Assembly: GCF_041435055.1 (NCBI RefSeq)
Contig: NZ_CP108002.1
Span: 3,844,001 to 3,908,000, forward strand
DNA length: 64,000 bases
Source of the DNA: Streptomyces sp. NBC_00341
GTDB lineage: Bacteria; Actinomycetota; Actinomycetes; Streptomycetales; Streptomycetaceae
Reading direction: 5' to 3'
Shown here: positions 1-10,497 of the stretch, piece by piece
Layout: every line of letters starts with the position of its first letter
Position numbering within the stretch: position 1 is the stretch's first letter
Notes under the pieces: model-generated
Told to the model about the DNA's origin: nothing
Seen by the model: only the letters and a program-made list of their open reading frames with translations
Database searches by the model: none
Program-made: the position numbers and the translations under genes

Positions 1-335
1 GGAGCGGGCCCGAGCTGTTCCTGACGAAGAGCGTGAACTCGGCGTTCTACGGGACGCCGGATCTGGCGGACTGGCTGCGCGGGGGCGGGGTGCGGCAGAT
101 CGTGGTGGCCGGTATCCAGACCAACATGTGCGCGGAGACGACGGCCCGGATGGCGGGGAACCTCGGGTACGAGGTGTTCTTCGCGTTCGACGCGACGTAC
201 ACCTTCGACGGGACCGGGCCGTTCGGCTGGACGATGGGCGCGGAGGAACTGGCGCGGGCCACCGCCGTGACGCTGCACGACGGTGGGTTCGCGAAGGTGG
301 TGCGCAGTGCGGAGCTGATCGCCGCCGCGGGGTAG
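1..335 (+). CDS. Cysteine hydrolase, isochorismatase-like family (C-terminal part)
   Basis: The reading frame is open from base 3, so the gene starts before the window. About 110 C-terminal residues are visible. The stretch IVVAGIQTNMCAETTARMA carries the nucleophilic Cys of the isochorismatase/nicotinamidase-like fold, followed by a GYEVFFAFDAT strand typical of the family. The upstream part with the catalytic Asp and Lys is missing, so the substrate cannot be assigned; many family members hydrolyse amides such as nicotinamide or N-carbamoyl compounds. The stop is one base from the convergent proC stop, with no room for a terminator hairpin between them. Confidence 0.85.
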   Translation, partial: SGPELFLTKSVNSAFYGTPDLADWLRGGGVRQIVVAGIQTNMCAETTARMAGNLGYEVFFAFDATYTFDGTGPFGWTMGAEELARATAVTLHDGGFAKVVRSAELIAAAG

Positions 336-336
336 G

Positions 337-1146
337 TCAGCCGTTGCCGGAGGCGAGTTCGCGGCTGCGGTCGCGGGCGGCTTCGAGGGCGGCGATGAGG
401 GCGGCGCGTACGCCGTGGTTCTCCAGTTCGCGGATGGCGCTGATCGTGGTGCCCGCCGGGCTGGTGACGGCTTCGCGGAGCTTGACCGGGTGCTCGCCGC
501 TGTCCCGGAGCATCACGGCGGCGCCGATGGCGGCCTGGACGATCAGGTCGTGGGCCTGGGCGCGGGGCAGGCCGAGCAGGATTCCGGCGTCCGTCATCGC
601 CTCGACGAGGAAGTAGAAGTACGCCGGGCCCGAGCCGGAGAGCGCGGTGGCCGCGTCCTGCTGGGACTCCGGGACGCGCAGCGTCTTGCCGACGCCGCCG
701 AAGATCGCCTCCGCGGTGGCGAGGTGGGCGCCGGTGGCGTGGCTGCCCGCGGAGATGACGGACATGCCCTCGTCGACCACCACGGGGGTGTTCGGCATGA
801 CCCGGACCACCGGGGTGCCCTCGGTGAGGCGGTCCTCGATGAAGGCGGTCGTGATGCCGGCCGCGGCGCTGATGACCAGGCGCTCTGCGGTGACATGGGC
901 GGAGAGCTCGTCCAGGAGGCGGCCCATGTCCTGGGGCTTGGCCGCGAGGATGAGGATGTCGGCGCGCCCGGCGGCCTCGGCGTTGCTGACGGAGTCGACC
1001 CCGTAGCGGTTGCGGAGTTCCTCAGCGCGCTCGGAGCGGCGGGTGGTGACGAGCAGGTCCGCCGGGCGCCACCCGGCCCGGATCATGCCGCTGAGCAGGG
1101 CCTCGCCGATCTTGCCGGTGCCGAGGACTGCGACTGTCTGGGTCAT
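337..1146 (-). CDS. proC: Pyrroline-5-carboxylate reductase
   Basis: Catalyses the last step of proline synthesis, NAD(P)H-dependent reduction of 1-pyrroline-5-carboxylate to proline, in the cytoplasm. The 269-residue protein is normal length. The N-terminus has the dinucleotide-binding GTGKIG motif (about residues 9-14). The family substrate-binding segments are visible: ALSGSGPAYFYFLVEAM near residue 167 and REAVTSPAGTTISAI near residue 225. The start has a good ribosome-binding site (GGAGGGTGAAACCGC before ATG). It lies 84 bp downstream of the ABC exporter genes on the same strand but is functionally unrelated and probably has its own transcription start. Confidence 0.95.
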   Translation of the reverse strand: MTQTVAVLGTGKIGEALLSGMIRAGWRPADLLVTTRRSERAEELRNRYGVDSVSNAEAAGRADILILAAKPQDMGRLLDELSAHVTAERLVISAAAGITTAFIEDRLTEGTPVVRVMPNTPVVVDEGMSVISAGSHATGAHLATAEAIFGGVGKTLRVPESQQDAATALSGSGPAYFYFLVEAMTDAGILLGLPRAQAHDLIVQAAIGAAVMLRDSGEHPVKLREAVTSPAGTTISAIRELENHGVRAALIAALEAARDRSRELASGNG

Positions 1147-1230
1147 GCGGTTTCACCCTCCGGGCGGTGCCGGCGGCTCGCGGTGCCGGCTGTTCTCGGT
1201 ACTCGTGTCCGCCATCCTCGCACCGGCCCG

Positions 1231-1992
1231 TCAGGTGGTGCGGCGGCGGAGGGTGGCCGCGCCGAGCCCGAGGACGAGAAGGGCGCAGCCCGCCACGATC
1301 GCGACGTCGCGGACGAAGTCGCCGGTGACGTCCGGGTGGCGGAGGACCTCGTTCATGCCGTCCACGGCGTACGACATGGGCAGCACGTTCGAGATCCATT
1401 CGAGGACGGGCGCCATCCGGTCCCTGGCGATGAACAGTCCGCAGAGCAGGAGCTGCGGGAAGATCACGGCCGGCATGAACTGGACGGCCTGGAACTCGGA
1501 GGACGCGAAGGCCGAGACGAACAGGCCGAGCGCCGTGCCGAGCAGGGCGTCGAGCACGGCGACCAGGAGCAGCAGCCACGGGGACCCGGTGACGTCCAGC
1601 CCGAGCACCCACACCGAGAGGCCGGTGGCCAGGAGCGACTGGACCACGGCGACGGCGCCGAAGGCGAGGGCGTAGCCGGCGATCAGGTCGCCCTTGCCGA
1701 GCGGCATCGCGAGGAGGCGCTCCAGGGTGCCGGAGGTGCGCTCGCGCAGGGTGGCGATCGAGGTCACCAGGAACATCGTGATCAGCGGGAAGATGCCGAG
1801 CAGCGAGGCGCCGATGGAGTCGAAGGTGCGCGGGCTGCCGTCGAAGACGTACCGCAGCAGCGTGATCATGACGACCGGGATCAGCAGGAGCAGCCCGATG
1901 GTGCGGGGGTCGTGTGCCAGCTGGCGCAGGACGCGGGCGGCGGTGGCCAGGGTGCGGGCCGCGCTCAGGGGTGAGGTGGTGGTCGTGCTCAT
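1231..1992 (-). CDS. ABC-2 type exporter, membrane permease subunit
   Basis: A 253-residue inner-membrane protein with about six hydrophobic segments and the ABC-2 signature region around ATLRERTSGTLERLLAMP, typical of drug, antibiotic or lipid exporters. The start at 1992 (MSTTTTSPLSA) gives an ATGA overlap with the stop of the ATPase gene, so the two are translationally coupled and form one transporter. The longer in-frame extension upstream lies inside the ATPase gene and has shadow-frame composition. The substrate is unknown; the nearby methyltransferase is not clearly related. Confidence 0.88.
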   Translation of the reverse strand: MSTTTTSPLSAARTLATAARVLRQLAHDPRTIGLLLLIPVVMITLLRYVFDGSPRTFDSIGASLLGIFPLITMFLVTSIATLRERTSGTLERLLAMPLGKGDLIAGYALAFGAVAVVQSLLATGLSVWVLGLDVTGSPWLLLLVAVLDALLGTALGLFVSAFASSEFQAVQFMPAVIFPQLLLCGLFIARDRMAPVLEWISNVLPMSYAVDGMNEVLRHPDVTGDFVRDVAIVAGCALLVLGLGAATLRRRTT

Positions 1993-2756
1993 CGGGCGTT
2001 CTCCTGACGGGTGGCGGCCGCGTCGACCAGGTGGAGGAAGGCTTCTTCGACGGTCTCGGTGCGGGCGGCGGTACGCAGCGCCTCCGGGGTGTCGTCGGCG
2101 AGGATCTCGCCCTCGCGCATCAGGAGGAGGCGGTGGCAGCGCTCGGCCTCGTCCATGACGTGGGAGGAGATCAGGAGGGTGGTGCCCCGGTCGGCGGCGA
2201 GGCGGTGGAAGAGGCTCCACAGATCGCGCCGGAGCACCGGGTCCAGGCCGACGGTGGGTTCGTCGAGGACGAGCAGTTCGGGGGTGCCGAGCAGCGCCAC
2301 GGCGAGGGAGACGCGGGTGCGCTGGCCGCCGGAGAGGGTGCCGGCGAGGGCGGCGGAGTGGCTGGTCAGGTCGACCTCTGTGATGGCCCGGGTGACGGCT
2401 TCGCGGCGGGCGTCGCGGTGCCGGCGGCCCGGTTGCAGGATCGCCGCGAAGTAGTCGAGGTTCTGCCGGACGGTGAGGTCGGTGTAGATGGACGGCGCCT
2501 GGGTGACGTACCCGATCCGTGGCCGGAGGCCGGGGTGGCCGGCCGGGCTGCCCAGGACGTCGAGGGTGCCGGTCACCTTGGCCTGGGTGCCGACGACGGC
2601 TCGCATCAGGGTGGATTTGCCGCAGCCGGAGGGGCCGAGGAGTCCGGTGATCCTGCCGGGTTCGACGGTGAAGCCGAGGCCTTTGAGGACGGTGCGGTTG
2701 CCCCGTACGACCGTGAGGCCGCGGGCCTCGATGGCGACACCCGAAGAATTCATCAT
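1989..2756 (-). CDS. ABC-2 type exporter, ATP-binding subunit
   Basis: A 255-residue cytoplasmic ATPase that powers the permease encoded next. Visible motifs are Walker A GPSGCGKST (about residues 41-49), the ABC signature LSGGQRTRVSL, and Walker B LLVLDEPTVGLDP. The start is taken at 2756, where two ATG codons are in tandem inside an AT-rich palindrome. A TTGACG-17 bp-CAAAAT promoter ends 7 nt before it, so the mRNA may be leaderless. A more upstream in-frame start (2792) would lie in the promoter. The palindrome over the start suggests repression by a dimeric regulator that is not obvious nearby. Confidence 0.9.
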   Translation of the reverse strand: MMNSSGVAIEARGLTVVRGNRTVLKGLGFTVEPGRITGLLGPSGCGKSTLMRAVVGTQAKVTGTLDVLGSPAGHPGLRPRIGYVTQAPSIYTDLTVRQNLDYFAAILQPGRRHRDARREAVTRAITEVDLTSHSAALAGTLSGGQRTRVSLAVALLGTPELLVLDEPTVGLDPVLRRDLWSLFHRLAADRGTTLLISSHVMDEAERCHRLLLMREGEILADDTPEALRTAARTETVEEAFLHLVDAAATRQENAR

Positions 2757-2766
2757 GTGATGAATT
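2747..2766 (-). promoter_or_regulatory. Palindromic operator over the ABC exporter start codon
   Basis: Perfect 9-bp inverted repeat AATTCATCA / TGATGAATT around a central TG. It is strongly AT-rich in a GC-rich genome. It covers the ATG of the ATPase gene and runs into the putative -10 hexamer, so a bound dimer would block both transcription and translation. The cognate repressor is not identified. Confidence 0.6.
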
Positions 2767-2792
2767 TTGTCGCGGTGGTGTCCTTCCGTCAA
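2764..2792 (-). promoter_or_regulatory. Putative promoter of the ABC exporter operon
   Basis: On the minus strand TTGACG (2787-2792) and CAAAAT (2764-2769) are separated by 17 bp, as expected for a housekeeping sigma factor. The -10 hexamer ends 7 nt before the ATG at 2756, predicting a leaderless transcript. Confidence 0.5.
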
Positions 2793-2819
2793 GGGCCCGC
2801 GGCCTCCGCGACTGCCGGT

Positions 2820-3680
2820 TCAGCGGATGGCCACGCTCAGCTCGACGACGTACGTCTCCTCCACCGTGCCGTCCGGGAAGCGCCGTGCGAGGTGCTCGCG
2901 CTCCTCGGAGAGGAAGCGCCGGGCGGGCTCGTCACCGAGGATCAGGAAGGCGGAGTGGCTGCCGAGGTTGGCGAGGTGCGTGGCGATGGGGACGCGCCGG
3001 GTCCAGGGCACCCGGCGGTGTACGAACGACAGCCCGGCCGGCAGGTCGCGGGCGGATACGGGCGAGCCGTGGGCGCCGGTGTTGGCCGCCGCGGGTCCGC
3101 CTGCCGCTCCGGGGCCGGCGAGCTCGGGCAGCTCGGCGGCGAAGAAGCTCAGCAGCCGCTCGCCCTGTTCCGCGATCCAGCCGACGTCGGGGTCGGCCAC
3201 GTTCCACCACAGGGCCAGCGCGCCGCCCGGCCGCAGTACGCGCATGGCCTCGGGGGCGGCGCGGGCGGAGTCGGTCCAGTGCCAGGACTGGGCGTACGTG
3301 ATCAGGTCGGCCGAGCCCGCGGCGAAGGGGAGGCGGTTGCCGTCACCCCGTACCAGCGGGACGTCCGGCAGGGTCCTGCGCAGTTCCGCCGCCATCCCGG
3401 GGCCCGGCTCGACGGCGACGACGGCGGCGCCCCGGTCGCGGAGGCGGCGGGTCGAGATGCCGGTACCCGCCCCGACGTCGAGGGCGCGGGCACCTCGCAG
3501 CGGCCGGCCCGCGAGCTCCTCGACGGCATCCAGGAGGGCGTCCGGATAGCCGGGTCGGGCCGCGCCGTACTGGGCGGCGGCACGGTCGAACGACAGGGCG
3601 CGCGGGGGCGAGGGGTGCGGGGACGGCGGGTGCGGGGACGGCGGCTGGGAGCTGGGGTCCGGGGTGTTCTTAGTGGCCAT
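2820..3680 (-). CDS. Class I SAM-dependent methyltransferase
   Basis: A 286-residue cytoplasmic protein with a Pro/Ser-rich N-terminal tail (about residues 1-28). A methyltransferase type-11 fold follows: motif I ALDVGAGTG near residues 66-74, the acidic strand AVVAVEPGPGM, and LITYAQSWHWTD with the post-motif RVLRPGGALALWW. The segment FDRAAAQYGAARPGYP is typical of a widespread actinobacterial class I family. The substrate is unknown. ATG at 3680 has GGGG four to seven bases upstream; an in-frame ATG at 3689 is also possible. The gene is 63 bp upstream of the exporter ATPase on the same strand. Confidence 0.85.
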   Translation of the reverse strand: MATKNTPDPSSQPPSPHPPSPHPSPPRALSFDRAAAQYGAARPGYPDALLDAVEELAGRPLRGARALDVGAGTGISTRRLRDRGAAVVAVEPGPGMAAELRRTLPDVPLVRGDGNRLPFAAGSADLITYAQSWHWTDSARAAPEAMRVLRPGGALALWWNVADPDVGWIAEQGERLLSFFAAELPELAGPGAAGGPAAANTGAHGSPVSARDLPAGLSFVHRRVPWTRRVPIATHLANLGSHSAFLILGDEPARRFLSEEREHLARRFPDGTVEETYVVELSVAIR

Positions 3681-3735
3681 GTGCCCCATGGTGGCCCGGC
3701 CATGATCCGCCGGACAGACCCGCCGCGGCGGCGCG

Positions 3736-4308
3736 TTACTTGCGGCGGGCCTTCTTCGCCCTGGCCGTCTTGCGGGCCGCCGGGTTCCCGGTGCGGGACG
3801 AACGGCGCTTCGCGTACCGGACCTGCGCCGCCTCGTACTCCGCGCGCCGGAGCTTCTCGCCCGGGGCCTCGGAGAACGTACGGATGAAGTAGGCGAGCAG
3901 CCCGCCGATGAAGCCGATGGTCTTGAGGCCGCGCAGATTGTCCTCGCGGGCGGGGTCGGCCGGGCGGCTGCTGAAGCCCTCCCACGTCTTGCGGAAGGCG
4001 ATCGCACTGCAGATGGCGAACATCAGGACCACCAGGATGCCGACGAAGCTGCCGACGTCGGCGATCTCCAGACCCTGATAGGCGAACCGAAGCACGAAGC
4101 ACGATGCGGCGGCCGCGGCGAGCGAACCGACGGCGACCCCGACGCGGCGCAGACCGTAGTTGCCGTCGTGGGCGACCCAGGTCGTGCCGAAGAAGCGGAG
4201 GGGCTCGGGCTGCGGACCGGGGGCGGTCGCGGTGGCACCGGCGGGCGCCGTCGCGGACTCGGTGGTGCCGGGCGCGATGTCGTCGGGGGTCTCGCTGTTC
4301 TCGCTCAC
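3736..4308 (-). CDS. Conserved hypothetical membrane protein
   Basis: A 190-residue protein with an Ala/Thr/Pro-rich cytoplasmic-looking N-terminus (about 1-40). Three hydrophobic segments follow, near residues 57-76 (VGVAVGSLAAAAASCFVLRF), 86-105 and 128-143. The C-terminus is very basic (KRRSSRTGNPAARK, ending KKARRK). It starts with GTG at 4308. I do not recognise a named family and no function is proposed. The overall pattern is seen in streptomycete housekeeping membrane proteins. Confidence 0.75.
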   Translation of the reverse strand: MSENSETPDDIAPGTTESATAPAGATATAPGPQPEPLRFFGTTWVAHDGNYGLRRVGVAVGSLAAAAASCFVLRFAYQGLEIADVGSFVGILVVLMFAICSAIAFRKTWEGFSSRPADPAREDNLRGLKTIGFIGGLLAYFIRTFSEAPGEKLRRAEYEAAQVRYAKRRSSRTGNPAARKTARAKKARRK

Positions 4309-4384
4309 AGGATCGATTGTCCCAGGGCCGGGGCGGTGGCGCTGCGCCCGCGCCCGAGGGGGCGGGCGCAGCGGCCGTCGCGCG

Positions 4385-4861
4385 TCAGCCGCAGTGGCTC
4401 CACGGGCTCGTGTACGCGTACGTACCGGCGCCCGTCTCGATCATGCCGCCCCACTTCACGCAGTGGCTGCCGGCGGCGAGCCGGACCGGGCCCGCGTACG
4501 AGGAGTACCTTCCCTGGTCCTTGACCTGCTCCTTGCCGTCCCCGTCGACGTCGAGCCAGGCGCCGGTGGTCAGCGCCTTGCCCTCGGTGGCGGCGGCGTG
4601 GAAGGTGACGACGCAGTTGGACTTGGTGCTCGCGTTGTAGAGCAGGTAGACGCGGGCCAGTTCGGCCGACGAGTCCTTGAACACGTGCGAGTCGATCTGG
4701 GTGTACCCCGATCCGCAGACGCCGGCCGGAGTGGCGGCGGCCGGCGCGGGTGCGATCGGCGTGGGTGCGGCCGACGCCGCACCGGCCGGGACGGCGGCCA
4801 GGGCCGCGAGGGCGGTGACGGCTGACGCGATGACTACTGAGCTGCGTACGGAAGTGCGCAT
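4385..4861 (-). CDS. Small secreted hypothetical protein
   Basis: A 158-residue exported protein. The start at 4861 (MRTSVRSSVVIASAV) gives a classical Sec signal peptide with a likely cleavage after ASA near residue 32, followed by a short Ala/Pro linker. The mature part has four Cys (VCGSG, SNCVV, SHCVKW, SHCG), so two disulfides are plausible. A DVDGDGKEQV stretch resembles a calcium-binding loop. A purine-rich GGGGGAG immediately precedes the ATG; an upstream in-frame ATG at 4885 lacks one. Family and function are unknown. Confidence 0.75.
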   Translation of the reverse strand: MRTSVRSSVVIASAVTALAALAAVPAGAASAAPTPIAPAPAAATPAGVCGSGYTQIDSHVFKDSSAELARVYLLYNASTKSNCVVTFHAAATEGKALTTGAWLDVDGDGKEQVKDQGRYSSYAGPVRLAAGSHCVKWGGMIETGAGTYAYTSPWSHCG

Positions 4862-4987
4862 ACTCCCCCAATCATGGTCATACATGGCAAGGGGGTGAGC
4901 TTACTGCGATCGACCGGTCACACGGAGTCGTTCTCGGGCCACGACGGGCACGGGAGGGATGCCGGCGACGCTCCGGGGCCGCACACA

Positions 4988-5017
4988 CGTCCGGCCCCTC
5001 ATCAGAGGGGCCGGACG
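4988..5017 (-). terminator. Hairpin terminator after ilvD
   Basis: Perfect 13-bp inverted repeat centred on an ATCA loop (core CCGGCCCCTC / GAGGGGCCGG), about 28 bp past the ilvD stop. No strong U-tract follows, as is usual in Streptomyces. Confidence 0.75.
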
Positions 5018-5045
5018 GTGGAGCGAGTGGGTGTGCGTGCGGGTG

Positions 5046-6896
5046 TCAGCCGAGCTTGGAGACGTCACGGACGGCGCCGCGGTCCGCGCTCGTCGCCATG
5101 GCGGCGTAGGCGCGCAGCGCCGCCGAGACCTTGCGGTCGCGGTCCTTCGGCGCGTAGACGCCGTTCAGCGCCTCCCGGCGGGTGGCCAGCTCGTCCTCCG
5201 CGACCAGCAGCTCGATCGAGCGGTTCGGGATGTCGATCCGGATCCGGTCGCCGTCCTCGACGAGCGCGATGGTGCCGCCGGACGCCGCCTCCGGAGAGGC
5301 GTGGCCGATGGACAGGCCCGACGTGCCGCCGGAGAAGCGCCCGTCGGTGACCAGCGCGCAGGTCTTGCCGAGGCCCCGGCCCTTGAGGAAGGAGGTCGGG
5401 TAGAGCATCTCCTGCATGCCGGGGCCGCCGCGCGGGCCCTCGTAACGGATGACGACGACGTCGCCGTGCTCGATCTCCTTGCGGAGGATCTTGTCGACGG
5501 CGTCCTCCTGCGACTCGCAGACGACCGCCGGGCCCTCGAAGGTCCAGATCGACTCGTCGACGCCGGCCGTCTTCACGACGCAGCCGTCCACGGCGAGGTT
5601 CCCCTTGAGGACCGCGAGGCCGCCGTCCTTGGAGTACGCGTGCGCCATGTCGCGGATGCAGCCGCCCGCCGCGTCCAGGTCGAGGGTGTCCCAGCGCTCG
5701 GACTGCGAGAAGGCGGTCGCGGAACGGACGCAGCCGGGGGCGGCGTGCCACAGCTCGACGGCCTCCGGCGACGGCGAGCCGCCGCGGATGTCCCAGTTCT
5801 TCAGCCACTCGGCGAGGGTGTCGGAGTGCACGGAGTGCACGTCCTCGTTGAGCAGTCCGCCGCGGTGCAGCTCACCGAGGATGGCGGGGATGCCGCCGGC
5901 CCGGTGGATGTCCTCCATGTAGTACGTGCCGCCGGGCGCCACGTTGGGCGCGACCTTGGCGAGGCACGGGACCCGGCGCGAGACCTCGTTGATGTCGTCG
6001 AGGTCGTACGGCAGCTCCGCCTCCTCCGCGGCGGCGAGCAGGTGCAGGATCGTGTTGGTCGAGCCGCCCATGGCGATGTCGAGCGCCATCGCGTTGTCGA
6101 ACGCGGCGCGGGTGCCGATGGCGCGCGGCAGGACCGTCTTGTCGTCCTGCTCGTAGTAGCGCTTGGTGATCTCGACGACCGTGCGGCCGGCCTCCTCGTA
6201 CAGCGCCCTGCGGGCGGTGTGCGTGGCGAGGACGGAGCCGTTGCCGGGGAGGGAGAGGCCGAGGACCTCGGTCAGGCAGTTCATCGAGTTGGCGGTGAAC
6301 ATGCCGGAACAGCTGCCGCAGGTGGGGCAGGCGTTCTCCTCGATGCGGAGCATGTCCTCGTCGGAGATGCTCTCGTCGACCGCGTCGCTGATCGCGTTGA
6401 CCAGGTCGAGCTTGCGGACCGTGCCGTCGACGAGGGTGGCCTTGCCGGCCTCCATCGGGCCGCCGGAGACGAAGACCGTGGGGATGTTGAGGCGCATCGC
6501 GGCCATCAGCATGCCGGGGGTGATCTTGTCGCAGTTCGAGATGCAGATGAGCGCGTCCGCGCAGTGCGCCTCGACCATGTACTCGACGGAGTCGGCGATC
6601 AGGTCGCGGGACGGGAGGCTGTAGAGCATCCCGGCGTGGCCCATCGCGATGCCGTCGTCGACCGCGATGGTGTTGAACTCGCGGGGGACGGCACCTGCGG
6701 CCAGGATCGCCTCGGAGACGATCCGGCCGACGGGTGCGAGGTGGGTGTGGCCCGGGACGAACTCCGTGAAGGAGTTGGCGACCGCGATGATCGGCTTGCC
6801 GATGTCCTCGCTCGCTACGCCCGAGGCGCGCATAAGGGCGCGCGCGCCCGCCATGTTGCGGCCGTGGGTGACAGTGCGGGACCTCAGCTGGGGCAT
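5046..6896 (-). CDS. ilvD: Dihydroxy-acid dehydratase
   Basis: Iron-sulfur lyase of branched-chain amino acid synthesis; it dehydrates 2,3-dihydroxy-isovalerate and its methyl homologue to the 2-keto acids. The 616-residue length is normal. Visible signatures are [18 protein letters not shown] and the Cys-rich [18 protein letters not shown], which carry cluster ligands, and the C-terminal [24 protein letters not shown] precedes the ATG. The gene is a single unit here, with a terminator behind it and a 150-bp upstream region shared with a dispersed repeat. Confidence 0.97.
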   Translation of the reverse strand: MPQLRSRTVTHGRNMAGARALMRASGVASEDIGKPIIAVANSFTEFVPGHTHLAPVGRIVSEAILAAGAVPREFNTIAVDDGIAMGHAGMLYSLPSRDLIADSVEYMVEAHCADALICISNCDKITPGMLMAAMRLNIPTVFVSGGPMEAGKATLVDGTVRKLDLVNAISDAVDESISDEDMLRIEENACPTCGSCSGMFTANSMNCLTEVLGLSLPGNGSVLATHTARRALYEEAGRTVVEITKRYYEQDDKTVLPRAIGTRAAFDNAMALDIAMGGSTNTILHLLAAAEEAELPYDLDDINEVSRRVPCLAKVAPNVAPGGTYYMEDIHRAGGIPAILGELHRGGLLNEDVHSVHSDTLAEWLKNWDIRGGSPSPEAVELWHAAPGCVRSATAFSQSERWDTLDLDAAGGCIRDMAHAYSKDGGLAVLKGNLAVDGCVVKTAGVDESIWTFEGPAVVCESQEDAVDKILRKEIEHGDVVVIRYEGPRGGPGMQEMLYPTSFLKGRGLGKTCALVTDGRFSGGTSGLSIGHASPEAASGGTIALVEDGDRIRIDIPNRSIELLVAEDELATRREALNGVYAPKDRDRKVSAALRAYAAMATSADRGAVRDVSKLG

Positions 6897-6995
6897 CGTC
6901 TCTCGCTCCTTCGACAGAAAAGACTGGTTCCGAGCGTACGCCTGTGGGGCCAGGATCTGGACGGGGTGTCCGGTATCCGGGATCGGGGCGGGATT

Positions 6996-7046
6996 CAGCC
7001 CCTCCGGCGTTTGAGGAGCGGAGGTACGGGGGCAGAGCCCCCGAAA
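6996..7046. repeat. Dispersed Streptomyces intergenic repeat, copy 1
   Basis: Sequence of the type GCCCCTCCGGCGTTTGAGG followed by a CGGGGGC-AGA-GCCCCCG hairpin (7027-7043). It ends 4 bp from the tetR stop and its hairpin probably terminates that gene. A second copy lies at 45970-46014. Confidence 0.8.
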
Positions 7047-7049
7047 CGG

Positions 7050-7679
7050 TCAGGCGTCCGTCAGGTAGCGCTGCAGCGTGGGGCCCACCATCGCGATGAT
7101 CTTCTGCGGGTCGGCGGAGGCCAGGGGTTCCGCCTGGATCACGTAGCGCAGTACCGCGATGCCCACCATGTGCGACGCGGCCAGCTCCGCGCGGAAGGTG
7201 GCGTCCGGGACGTCCAGCCGGTCGGCGATCCGGTCCAGCAGGCGTCGCAGTACGAAGACGCGCAGGACCTTCGCCGCCGCCTCGTGGGTCATCGCGGAAC
7301 GCATGATCGCCAGCAGCGGGGCCCGGGACGCCGGGTTCTCCCAGATCCCGATGAAGTAGCCGGCCAGCCGCTCCCCCAGGCCCTCCGTGCTGCTCCCGAG
7401 GATGTCCGGGATCACCAGGGCGGGCTCGAAGGAGAGCTCGATCGCGGCGGCGAACACCTCGTCCTTCGTACCGAAGTAGTGGTGGACCAGGGCCGCGTCC
7501 ACGCCGGCCGCCTTCGCGATGCCCCGGACGGACGTCTTGTCGTAGCCGCGCTCGGAGAACTCGGTGCGGGCCGCCTCCAGGATGCGGGTGCGGGCGTCGG
7601 GGCCGCTCTCCGACTCCGTGCGGGAGGGACGGCCGCGGCGTCTGGGGGGCGGGGCCTGGCTCCCGTCGCCCTCGGTCAT
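7050..7679 (-). CDS. TetR family transcriptional regulator
   Basis: A 209-residue DNA-binding repressor-type protein. After a Pro/Arg-rich tail the helix-turn-helix domain runs from about residue 28 to 75 ([20 protein letters not shown], then [19 protein letters not shown]). A divergent ligand-binding helical domain follows (about 85-209). The ATGA overlap with the upstream sugar-phosphate isomerase gene shows that both are made from one transcript. The ligand and targets are unknown. Confidence 0.9.
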   Translation of the reverse strand: MTEGDGSQAPPPRRRGRPSRTESESGPDARTRILEAARTEFSERGYDKTSVRGIAKAAGVDAALVHHYFGTKDEVFAAAIELSFEPALVIPDILGSSTEGLGERLAGYFIGIWENPASRAPLLAIMRSAMTHEAAAKVLRVFVLRRLLDRIADRLDVPDATFRAELAASHMVGIAVLRYVIQAEPLASADPQKIIAMVGPTLQRYLTDA

Positions 7680-8503
7680 GGGCGCGGCGACGGGGCGGAG
7701 GACGACGCGAGGTGCAGCCGGGTGAAGGCCAGCGCCTCGGCCAGGTCGGCCTCGCGTTCCGCGGTGGACATCGCCCGGCGGGTGTTGACCTCGACGACGA
7801 CATGGCCGCCGAAGCCGGTACGGGCCAGCCGCTCCAGGAGCTCGGCGCAGGGCTGGTCGCCCCGGCCGGGCACCAGGTGCTCGTCCTTGCCGGAGCCCTT
7901 GCCGTCCGCGAGGTGGACGTGGGCCAGCCGGTCGCCCATCCGGTCGACCATGGCCATGCCGTCCGTGCGGGCGGTCGCGGTGTGCGAGAGGTCCACGGTG
8001 AAGTGCCGGTAGTCGTCGTTGGTGACGTCCCAGTCGGGGGCGTACGCGAGCATCTCCCGGTCCCGGTAGCGCCACGGGTACATGTTCTCGACGGCGAACC
8101 GCACGTCCGTCTCCTCCGCCATCCGCCAGATCCCGGTGACGAAGTCACGCGCGTACTGCCGCTGCCAGCGGAACGGCGGGTGGACGACCACGGTCGAGGC
8201 GCCGAGCTTCTCGGCGGCGGCACGGGCCCGCTGGAGCTTGACCCACGGGTCGGTGGACCAGACGCGCTGGGTGATCAGCAGACAGGGGGCGTGCACGGCC
8301 AGTATCGGCACCTGGTGGTAGTCCGAGAGCCGGCGCAGCGCCTCGATGTCCTGGCTGACGGGGTCGGTCCAGACCATGACCTCGACGCCGTCGTACCCCA
8401 GGCGCGCGGCGATCTCGAAGGCCGTCGCCGTCGACTCCGGATAGACGGAGGCCGTCGACAGGGCGACCTTCGCATCCGGGATGCGCACCACTGGTTCTGC
8501 CAC
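7676..8503 (-). CDS. Sugar phosphate isomerase/epimerase, TIM-barrel family
   Basis: A 275-residue protein of the xylose-isomerase-like / AP-endonuclease-2 TIM-barrel superfamily. Family strands are visible: [55 protein letters not shown] and [24 protein letters not shown], with His, Asp and Glu positions that usually bind a divalent metal. The substrate is unknown. It starts with GTG at 8503, preceded by TACGCT and 6 nt, so it is probably leaderless. The 3' end overlaps the TetR start. Confidence 0.85.
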   Translation of the reverse strand: MAEPVVRIPDAKVALSTASVYPESTATAFEIAARLGYDGVEVMVWTDPVSQDIEALRRLSDYHQVPILAVHAPCLLITQRVWSTDPWVKLQRARAAAEKLGASTVVVHPPFRWQRQYARDFVTGIWRMAEETDVRFAVENMYPWRYRDREMLAYAPDWDVTNDDYRHFTVDLSHTATARTDGMAMVDRMGDRLAHVHLADGKGSGKDEHLVPGRGDQPCAELLERLARTGFGGHVVVEVNTRRAMSTAEREADLAEALAFTRLHLASSSAPSPRP

Positions 8504-8596
8504 GCAGACAGCGTACGGGCCCCGGTGCGCGGCGCCGAGGGAGCCCGGCTGAAAGTGAGAAGGCCCATGGCCGTCCGCACCCGTACGCCGCAGCCC

Positions 8597-10428
<1,832 letters not shown>

Positions 10429-10497
10429 TACCTGCGGTTTTCGGAGTTACGGCTTCCGGATTTACGGCTTCCGGGGGCCGTTCCGCCGGGTGGCGCG

